Shown here piece after piece: positions 1 through 5,288 of a stretch of DNA of 13,015 nt. The first letter of the stretch is position 1. Each line of letters starts with the position of its first letter. The stretch comes from an uncultured Prevotellaceae bacterium (GTDB lineage: Bacteria > Bacteroidota > Bacteroidia > Bacteroidales > Bacteroidaceae), in contig CAMOSA010000059.1 in the NCBI GenBank assembly GCA_946624335.1, positions 1 through 13,015 of the forward strand. The letters run 5' to 3'. The position numbers and the translations under genes are program-made. The notes beneath the pieces were generated by a model that had not been told where the DNA came from, searched no databases, and saw only the letters and a list, made by a program, of their open reading frames with translations.

Positions 1-55
1 ACCCGAGACCCACAGCTTAGAAGGCTGTTGCTCTATCCAGCTGAGCTACGGAACC
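1..55 (-). tRNA. tRNA-Arg (anticodon TCT), 3' end cut by window edge
   Basis: Read on the minus strand, this is a tRNA from its first base at 55 to the start of the T-arm. The parts are a 7-nt acceptor 5' strand (49-55), a TA spacer, a 4-bp D-stem closing a 9-nt AGCTGGATA loop, a 5-bp anticodon stem (ACAGC/GCTGT) and the 7-nt loop CTTCTAA. The anticodon TCT lies at 19-21 and reads AGA, so the charge is arginine. The variable loop is short (5 nt). The T-loop, the acceptor 3' strand and any encoded CCA lie outside the window. Nothing in the visible part suggests a pseudo-tRNA. Confidence 0.95.
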
Positions 56-140
56 GACCTCTAAATTGCTTATGACATCAGCAGGCACGAGCGATGACAA
101 TTACGTATCGCAGCCATTGGGCTTTAGTCATTTGCGGCTG

Positions 141-171
141 CAAAGGTACAAAGAAAAGTTAAGGGAGAAAA
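141..171 (-). promoter_or_regulatory. Bacteroidota-type promoter for tRNA-Arg
   Basis: On the minus strand, 141-148 reads TACCTTTG, a full match to the Bacteroidota -7 element TAnnTTTG. About 19 nt upstream (168-171) is a T-rich CTTTTC stretch in the place of the -33 TTTG box, so the -33 match is only partial. Initiation just downstream would give a leader of about 75-80 nt before the tRNA 5' end at 55, which RNase P would remove. The -7 match is observed; use as the tRNA promoter is inferred from position and strand. Confidence 0.6.
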
Positions 172-221
172 GGAAAAGGCAAAAAAATTGCTTAACAGTG
201 CGTATTTTTGTTGGCAGACGA

Positions 222-285
222 GGGGAAAAGGTTGAAAGGGGAAAAGGTTGAAAGGGTGAAACGTCGAGAGGGTGAAAGGGTATTC
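222..285. repeat. Purine-rich tandem repeat, 16-bp period, about 4 units
   Basis: Two identical 16-bp units, GGGGAAAAGGTTGAAA, lie at 222-237 and 238-253. Two diverged units follow in the same register, starting GGGTGAAA at 254 and 270. The array sits between the tRNA promoter and the terminator of the DUF3127 gene, inside a purine-rich stretch (about 150-285). The core GTTGAAAGG (231-239 and 247-255) recurs in the repeat block near 12463-12485. No coding sense is apparent. It looks like a replication-slippage array in decay. Confidence 0.75.
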
Positions 286-337
286 AAGCACTGAGGATCC
301 AAAGGCCGATCGCTTTGAGAAGCGTGAACGAGCAGGA

Positions 338-377
338 TAAAAAAAGCTGTGTCCAGCGCAGTGAACGCCGGACACAG
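338..377 (-). terminator. Intrinsic terminator of the DUF3127 gene
   Basis: On the minus strand, 28 nt after the DUF3127 stop, a 12-bp stem (arms 366-377 and 347-358, one G-U pair) encloses a 7-nt loop. It is followed at once by C and seven T residues (345-339 on the minus strand). This is a textbook Rho-independent terminator and separates the DUF3127 transcript from the downstream tRNA promoter. On the plus strand there is no T-run after the hairpin, so it should work in one direction only. Confidence 0.9.
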
Positions 378-404
378 TCAAAGGTCAGATGAAAAAGAGT
401 GGGC

Positions 405-842
405 TTAGAAAGGCAGGTCATCGGTGGACTCACCGCCGAATGCCGGAGCAGCGGGGGCTGCAGGAGCGGCAGGAGCTTGCGCCGTGGGGTCAGCAGGCTG
501 AGCGGGAGGGAAGGGAGCTGCGGGCTGTGCCATAGCGGGATCAGCCGCCGGAACGGCAGCTGCTGAGGGGTCGTAAGGCACCACTTTCCATGCACGTATC
601 TGATTGTACCATCGTCCGTTGTACTCATGGGCATCAATATCGAGGCTTACCGTGAGCATCTGTCCTGCCTGAATATTAAACTGCTGAATACGGTCAGAGC
701 CGAACACCTCGAAGCAGCACTTCTTGGGGTACTGCTCAAAAGTCTCGAGGAGGTACGACGCTACTTTCCATTCGCTGCCTGAGCGCTGCGATATGCCGCC
801 ACGCTCTGGGAGTACATCAATAATCTTTCCAGAAATTTCCAT
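405..842 (-). CDS. DUF3127 family protein with SSB-like acidic C-terminal tail
   Basis: This is a 145-residue protein. Residues 1-92 match DUF3127, a family of unknown function found mainly in Bacteroidota, with the typical start MEISGKIIDVLPERGG, the KKCCFEVFG strand and the YNGRWYNQIRAWKV block. The domain is short and beta-rich, and an OB-like fold is plausible. Residues 93-134 are an Ala/Pro-rich disordered linker, and the protein ends in DDLPF, closely resembling the DDDIPF tip of single-stranded DNA-binding proteins. I chose the ATG at 842 because the domain starts there. The reading frame extends upstream to 1058, but that part is AT-rich and would overlap the promoters of this gene and of dnaN. 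The gene is transcribed divergently from dnaN and ends at its own terminator. A role in DNA metabolism is inferred from tail and neighbour only. Confidence 0.88.
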   Translation of the reverse strand: MEISGKIIDVLPERGGISQRSGSEWKVASYLLETFEQYPKKCCFEVFGSDRIQQFNIQAGQMLTVSLDIDAHEYNGRWYNQIRAWKVVPYDPSAAAVPAADPAMAQPAAPFPPAQPADPTAQAPAAPAAPAAPAFGGESTDDLPF

Positions 843-917
843 TGAATTATATTTAATAAGGTGAAATATATGCTTCTTTAGGGTCGCTGACGAGCCCATT
901 TCTCGCGTTTTGCGTTG

Positions 918-949
918 CAAATATAGGGCTTTCTCATCACTTTTGCTAA
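918..949 (-). promoter_or_regulatory. Promoter of the DUF3127 gene
   Basis: The minus strand reads TTAG (949-946), a 20-nt spacer, then TATATTTG (925-918). The latter is an exact TAnnTTTG -7 element, and the former a 3-of-4 match to the -33 TTTG box. It lies about 75 nt upstream of the ATG at 842. The spacing fits the Bacteroidota primary sigma factor. The transcript would have an AT-rich leader of about 70 nt. Confidence 0.7.
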
Positions 950-964
950 TTTTAAGGACTTTTT

Positions 965-996
965 TTTGCACGCTCAGTTGAAAATAGCTATCTTTG
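965..996 (+). promoter_or_regulatory. Promoter of dnaN
   Basis: TTTG at 965-968 and TATCTTTG at 989-996 are separated by 20 nt, a full match to the Bacteroidota -33/-7 consensus. Initiation near 1000 gives a leader of about 60 nt before the ATG at 1064. Close to the predicted 5' end is a small hairpin, GAGGG (1008-1012) with CCCTC (1019-1023) around a 6-nt loop. The -33 box of this promoter lies only 15 bp from that of the divergent DUF3127 promoter, so the two promoters sit back to back. Confidence 0.75.
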
Positions 997-1063
997 CTCG
1001 GTTTTTCGAGGGTGTGAGCCCTCCGATATATAGATTTCATCATCAAAAAACAAGCCATACGAC

Positions 1064-2188
1064 ATGAAACTGAAAGTATCCAGCGCGGCGCTCTTCGGCC
1101 GCCTCACCTCAATCAACCGCGTGCTCAACAGCAAGAACTCGTTGCCGATTCTCGACTGCTATTTGTTTGAAATCACAGGCCAGACGATGGCCATCACGGC
1201 GTCGGACAGCGAGACAACGCTGGTGACGAGCGTAGAACTCATCGAGAGTGAGATGGACGCCCGCTTCTGCATCAAGGCCAAGACCATCCAGGACTCGTTG
1301 AAGGAGATTTCTGAGCAGCCCATCACGCTCGACGTCAATCTCGACACGATGGAGATCCGCGGCGAATACCAAAACGGACGTTTCAACATCGTTGGAGAGC
1401 GCGCTGACGAGTACCCTGTTCCCCACCAGATGGACGGCTCTGCCCATAGCTTTGAGATGGGACAGAGCGTGCTCCTCTCGGGCATCACACACAGCCTTTT
1501 CGCCACGGCTGACGACGAGATACGCCCCGTCATGACGGGCATTTATTTCGACTTTACGCCCGACTGCCTCATCTTCGTCGGCACGGATGGTCGCAAGCTG
1601 GTGCGTAACAAGGATTTCAGTGTCAAGAGCGAAGAACAGATGGGTTTCATCCTGCCGAAGAAGCCCGCGAATATCCTCAAGGGCCTGCTGCAGAAAGGCG
1701 ATGCCGCTGCAACGCTCCAGTTCAACGAGACGATGGCTGTCGTCACGACCAAAGATTTCACGCTGACCTGCCGCCTCATCGACGGCCGCTACCCCAACTA
1801 CAACAGCGTCATCCCACAGAACAATCCCTATAAGGCCGTCATCGACCGTGCCGCCTTCGTCTCGACGCTGAAGCGCGTGCTGGTGTTCAGCAGCCAGAGC
1901 AGCGCTCAGGTGAAGCTCTCTTTCAAAAATGATTCGCTGACAGTGAGTGGTCAGGATGTCGACTTCAGCACAAGTGCCGAGGAACGTCTGATCTGCGAAT
2001 ACAGTTCGCCGGCCATTAACATCGGGTTCAAAGGCACACTGTTGCTGGACATCCTGGGCAATCTGGAGAGTCAGGAAGTTGTCGTTGAGCTGGCTGATCC
2101 CGGCCGTGCAGGCATCATCAAGCCGGCCGAGCAGAAGGAGGGCGAAGAGATTCTTATGCTCCTCATGCCCATGATGTTGAATGACTGA
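1064..2188 (+). CDS. dnaN: DNA polymerase III subunit beta (sliding clamp)
   Basis: This 374-residue protein has the usual length of the bacterial clamp, which forms a ring dimer around DNA and tethers polymerase III and other clamp-binding proteins. Three repeated clamp domains fit roughly at residues 1-125, 127-250 and 251-370. Recognisable blocks are NSLPILDCYLFEI (25-37), the domain 2 segment ATADDEIRPVMTGIYFDF (147-164), RLIDGRYPNYNSVIP (237-251) at the domain 2/3 junction, and the C-terminal LMLLMPMML, equivalent to the VMPMRL end that lines the peptide-binding pocket in E. coli. The ATG follows a good promoter, and the first residues match the family. It has its own promoter and is separated by 163 bp from the next gene, whose product may bind the clamp. 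dnaA is not in the window. Confidence 0.97.
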   Translation: MKLKVSSAALFGRLTSINRVLNSKNSLPILDCYLFEITGQTMAITASDSETTLVTSVELIESEMDARFCIKAKTIQDSLKEISEQPITLDVNLDTMEIRGEYQNGRFNIVGERADEYPVPHQMDGSAHSFEMGQSVLLSGITHSLFATADDEIRPVMTGIYFDFTPDCLIFVGTDGRKLVRNKDFSVKSEEQMGFILPKKPANILKGLLQKGDAAATLQFNETMAVVTTKDFTLTCRLIDGRYPNYNSVIPQNNPYKAVIDRAAFVSTLKRVLVFSSQSSAQVKLSFKNDSLTVSGQDVDFSTSAEERLICEYSSPAINIGFKGTLLLDILGNLESQEVVVELADPGRAGIIKPAEQKEGEEILMLLMPMMLND

Positions 2189-2238
2189 TCAGTCGCCAGC
2201 CGTAACGAGCCAAGCCGTTCGCCATAGTTCTCTTTAGC

Positions 2239-2282
2239 GTGAAGAATAAGTATTATCGAGCCCGATAACACTTATTCTTCAC
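2239..2282. other. Long near-perfect hairpin 3' of dnaN
   Basis: A 44-nt inverted repeat lies 51 nt after the dnaN stop. The outer stem is a perfect 13 bp (2239-2251 with 2270-2282), then one A/C mismatch, then a perfect 6-bp inner stem (2253-2258 with 2263-2268) and a 4-nt AGCC loop. It most simply acts as a 3' transcript end or stabiliser for dnaN. However, neither strand shows the T-run of an intrinsic terminator after it, and the outer stem is AT-rich. A processed 3' end, a protein-binding palindrome or a small repeat element remain possible. Confidence 0.75.
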
Positions 2283-2288
2283 TCGTCT

Positions 2289-2331
2289 GAAAATTCGCGG
2301 CGACCATCATGGCTTAAAAAAACGAATTTTC
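2289..2331. other. Inverted repeat upstream of the exonuclease gene
   Basis: GAAAATTCG (2289-2297) and CGAATTTTC (2323-2331) form a perfect 9-bp inverted repeat around a 25-nt loop containing a run of seven A (2316-2322). It ends 20 nt before the exonuclease ATG, inside its probable leader. I find no clear TAnnTTTG element between 2189 and 2351, so this element is the main candidate control feature of the gap. It could be an operator or a leader hairpin; its function is unknown. Confidence 0.5.
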
Positions 2332-2351
2332 GACCTCGCAATATCCTATCA

Positions 2352-3128
2352 ATGAAACTGAGTTTAGAGAGGCCCATCGTATTCTTTGACCTTGAGACCA
2401 CAGGCGTTGATGTGGTCCACGACCGCATCATTGAGATTTGCCTTCTCAAGATCTTTCCCAACGGCAACGAGGAAGCCAAGACCATGCGCATCAACCCGTG
2501 CCGGCCGATACCCAAGGAGGCGTCTGCGGTGAACGGGATTTACGATAATGATGTCGCCGACAGCCCCCGTTTCGCCGACGTGGCCGCCGACGTGTGGTCG
2601 TTCATCAAGGGCTGCGACCTCGGTGGTTTCAATTCCAATAACTTCGACATCCCCCTGCTGGCCGAAGAATTTCTGCGTGCCGGTGTGGACGCCGACCTGA
2701 AGGCCTGCCGCAGCGTAGACGTGTCGAGCATCTACCGCAAGCTGGAACGCAGAACGCTCATCGCAGCCTACAAGTTCTACTGTCACAAGGATCTTGAGAA
2801 CGCCCACAGCGCCCTGGCCGACACGCGTGCCACCTACGAGGTGCTGTGCGCACAACTCGACCATTACCCCGATGTGCTGCAGAACGATGTCAATTTCCTG
2901 ACCTCCTACTCGCAGAACAATCGCAATGTCGACTATGCAGGCCGCATCATTCTAGACGCCAACGACGAGGAAATCTTCAACTTCGGCAAGTACAAAGGCA
3001 AGTCCGTAGTCAGCGTGCTGCGGCACGACCCGAGCTACTACAGTTGGATGATGAACGGCGAATTTGCCCTCAACACCAAGAAAGTGCTGACACAGATAGC
3101 CCTGCGCAGCAAGAATAAGAAAGTATAA
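2352..3128 (+). CDS. DnaQ-family 3'-5' exonuclease with C-terminal FGKYKG motif
   Basis: This 258-residue protein has a DEDDh exonuclease domain at about residues 7-165. Exo I is FFDLETTG with D13 and E15; Exo II is FNSNNFDIP with D99; Exo III is H152 and D157 in the AHSALADTRATYE block. All metal and general-base residues are present, so activity on single-stranded 3' ends is expected, as for the polymerase III epsilon proofreading family. Directly after the domain, QNDVNF (177-182) fits the clamp-binding pattern Q-x-x-hydrophobic-x-F. Residues 208-235 (FNFGKYKGKSV, then YYSWMM) resemble the small DUF3820-type motif seen at the ends of some Bacteroidota exonucleases. It stands first in the plus-strand run, 15 nt before coaBC. 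Whether it is the replicative epsilon subunit or a separate repair nuclease cannot be settled here. Confidence 0.9.
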   Translation: MKLSLERPIVFFDLETTGVDVVHDRIIEICLLKIFPNGNEEAKTMRINPCRPIPKEASAVNGIYDNDVADSPRFADVAADVWSFIKGCDLGGFNSNNFDIPLLAEEFLRAGVDADLKACRSVDVSSIYRKLERRTLIAAYKFYCHKDLENAHSALADTRATYEVLCAQLDHYPDVLQNDVNFLTSYSQNNRNVDYAGRIILDANDEEIFNFGKYKGKSVVSVLRHDPSYYSWMMNGEFALNTKKVLTQIALRSKNKKV

Positions 3129-3143
3129 CCATCGCCACAGCCA

Positions 3144-4370
3144 ATGAATATCGTCCTCGGAATAACGGGTAGCATTGCAGCCTACAAGGCCTGCACGCTC
3201 ATTCGCCAGTTCGTCAAGCAGGGCCACGAAGTACAAGTCGTAATCACCCCTGCCGGCAAGGAATTCATCACTCCAATCACTCTGTCAGCGCTGACGTCAA
3301 AGCCTGTCATCAGCGACTTCTTCTCGCAGCGCGACGGCACATGGCATAGCCACGTCAGCCTTGGCCTGTGGGCCGACGCTATGGTCATCGCTCCCGCCAC
3401 GGCGTCGACGATAGGCAAGATGGCACACGGCATCGCCGACAACATGCTCATTACTACCTATTTGTCGATGAAGGCTCCAGTGTTTATCGCTCCAGCCATG
3501 GATCTCGACATGTGGGCTCACGCCGCCACGCAAGATAACCTCGATCTGCTGCGACGCCGTGGCGTTACCGTCATCGAGCCCGGCAGCGGCGAGTTGGCCA
3601 GCCACCTCGTCGGCAAGGGACGCATGGAAGAACCTGAGCGCATCGCCGACATCGTGCTGCGTGCCCTCAGCGAGAGTCAACAGACGTCCGCTACTTCGGC
3701 CAACGGAACGGCCGCTGCTACGAGCCCTCTGCGTGGGCGACGCATACTCATCACCGCCGGTCCGACCTACGAGCGCATCGATCCCGTGCGCTTTATCGGC
3801 AACTACTCCAGCGGCAAGATGGGCTTCGCCCTGGCCGAGGAGTGCGCCCGCCGAGGCGCTGATGTGCAACTCGTCAGCGGTCCTGTGCAACTGACGACGA
3901 CGTGCGCAGGCATAACTTTGACACGCGTCGAGAGCGCCCAACAGATGTGGGAAGCAGCTGCTGCCCTCTACCCCACTGCCGACGCCGGCATACTCTGTGC
4001 TGCCGTCGCCGACTTCACCCCGGCGAGCGTGGCCGACGCCAAGATCAAGCGCGAAGGCGACGACCTGGTGTTGCGCCTGAAACCCACACGCGACATCGCT
4101 GCCGGCCTCGGACAGATAAAACGGCCCGGTCAGCTGCTCGTGGGCTTCGCCCTGGAGACCAACGACGAGGTAGCTCACGCTCAGGACAAACTGCGGCGCA
4201 AGAACTTCGACTTCATCGTGCTCAATTCGCTCAACGACAAGGGCGCCGGATTCCAGCACGATACCAATAAGGTGACCATCATAACGCCACAAGAGGCATT
4301 ACCCTACCCACTCAAGCCCAAGACAGAGGTAGCTTGTGATATCATTGACCAATTAGAAAAACGGTTCTGA
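3144..4370 (+). CDS. coaBC: Bifunctional phosphopantothenoylcysteine decarboxylase / phosphopantothenate-cysteine ligase
   Basis: This 408-residue protein carries out two successive steps of coenzyme A synthesis: coupling of 4'-phosphopantothenate to cysteine (CoaB) and FMN-dependent decarboxylation (CoaC). The N-terminal flavoprotein domain (about 1-173) shows GITGSIAAYK (6-15), the expected active-site His at H70, APATAS and PAMDLDMW (117-124). A Ser/Thr/Ala-rich linker (176-195) leads to the ligase domain, with ITAGPTYERIDPVRF (203-217), NYSSGKMG with N220, AAVADFTPA and KIKR with K300. By hand alignment to E. coli Dfp, N125 of the PxMNxxMW motif is D120 here, and the C158 position of the ACGD flap is S153 in LASHLVGKGRM. 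Similar substitutions are, from memory, usual in Bacteroidota. It lies 12 nt before the DUF4835 gene. Confidence 0.96.
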   Translation: MNIVLGITGSIAAYKACTLIRQFVKQGHEVQVVITPAGKEFITPITLSALTSKPVISDFFSQRDGTWHSHVSLGLWADAMVIAPATASTIGKMAHGIADNMLITTYLSMKAPVFIAPAMDLDMWAHAATQDNLDLLRRRGVTVIEPGSGELASHLVGKGRMEEPERIADIVLRALSESQQTSATSANGTAAATSPLRGRRILITAGPTYERIDPVRFIGNYSSGKMGFALAEECARRGADVQLVSGPVQLTTTCAGITLTRVESAQQMWEAAAALYPTADAGILCAAVADFTPASVADAKIKREGDDLVLRLKPTRDIAAGLGQIKRPGQLLVGFALETNDEVAHAQDKLRRKNFDFIVLNSLNDKGAGFQHDTNKVTIITPQEALPYPLKPKTEVACDIIDQLEKRF

Positions 4371-4382
4371 ACAGCTGATACA

Positions 4383-5288
4383 ATGATGAAGCGCAAAATC
4401 CTATGCCTGATCTCAGCCCTGCTGCTATGCGCCTCCGCCGGAGCGCAGGAGCTGAACGCCAAGGTCATTATCAATCGTTCGCAGGTGTCCAACACCAAGT
4501 CGGGCGTGTTCGATGCGCTGGAGAAATCCGTGACGCAGTATCTCAACGAACGCGCCTGGACCAACCTCCGTTTCCGCGAGATGGAACGCATTCAATGTAC
4601 ATTCAACATCACCGTCGACACCTATAGCGAGACCGACAACTCGTTCCGTGGCAGCCTGCTGGTGGCATGTATACGGCCTGTTTACAACTCGTCCTACACG
4701 TCCACCGTATGGAATATGAACGATAAGGACTTCGACTTCACGTTTCAGGAGTTCGACCAGTTGGAATGGCGGCCCGAGCAGGTCGACAACAACCTTACTG
4801 CGATGCTGGCCTACTGGGCATATATGATTATCGGACTCGATCTCGACAGTATGTCCCCTATGGGCGGCACCGAAGTGCTGCACATGGCGCAGGACATCTG
4901 CAATAACGCCGAGGGCTTGGGCTATAAGGGTTGGAAAGCCTTCGACAATAACAAGAACCGCTTCGCCATCGTCAACGACTACCTCGACGGCGGTATGGAG
5001 AAATTCCGCCAAATGCAATACGTCTACTACCGCAAGGGCCTCGACCAGATGGCCGAAAACACGACGACAGGGCGCGAGGCCATCACCGAAGCAATGAATC
5101 TGCTGAAGGAGTCGCATGAAGACAAGTCGCTCAGCCAGCTGCCACAGATCTTCACCGATTTCAAGCGCGACGAAATCGTCAGCATTTTCTCCGGCCAAGG
5201 GTCGGCAACGGAGCGTGAAGCCATATACGATATCCTTTTCCGCATTAACCCATCACAAAACACCTACTGGGAGAAGCTCAAACAGTGA
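4383..5288 (+). CDS. DUF4835 (PorD-like) secreted protein
   Basis: This 301-residue protein has a Sec signal peptide (MMKRK, then a hydrophobic stretch at 6-20, probable cleavage after AGAQ at residue 22), so it is periplasmic or outer-membrane associated. The rest matches DUF4835, with the pattern LNAKVIINRSQV at the start of the mature part, an FxxLEKSVTQYLNERAW helix, RPVYNSSYTSTVWN, and DNNLTAMLAYWAYMIIGLDLDS near residues 139-160. As I recall, databases link this family with type IX secretion under the name PorD. No experiment known to me is decisive for this protein, so I give no symbol. It sits between coaBC and recN, overlapping the recN start by 4 nt, which implies cotranscription and coupled translation. 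Two adjacent ATGs (4383 and 4386) are equally possible starts. Confidence 0.88.
   Translation: MMKRKILCLISALLLCASAGAQELNAKVIINRSQVSNTKSGVFDALEKSVTQYLNERAWTNLRFREMERIQCTFNITVDTYSETDNSFRGSLLVACIRPVYNSSYTSTVWNMNDKDFDFTFQEFDQLEWRPEQVDNNLTAMLAYWAYMIIGLDLDSMSPMGGTEVLHMAQDICNNAEGLGYKGWKAFDNNKNRFAIVNDYLDGGMEKFRQMQYVYYRKGLDQMAENTTTGREAITEAMNLLKESHEDKSLSQLPQIFTDFKRDEIVSIFSGQGSATEREAIYDILFRINPSQNTYWEKLKQ

Noticed and set aside
66..251. Plus-strand frame of 61 codons in the left intergenic region
   Set aside because: It runs through the tRNA promoter and the 16-bp repeat. Its lysine/arginine-rich end only reflects the purine-rich DNA.
222..285. CRISPR array
   Set aside because: Units are adjacent, short and decaying, with no unique spacers and no cas genes in the window.
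843..1058. Upstream extension of the DUF3127 frame to a 217-residue protein
   Set aside because: The extra 72 residues are AT-rich, unlike the rest of the gene, cover both divergent promoters and do not belong to the DUF3127 domain, which starts at the ATG at 842.
3297..4292. Minus-strand open frame of 331 codons opposite coaBC
   Set aside because: It is a mirror frame of a complete, well-conserved coaBC, with low-complexity composition and no recognisable domain.
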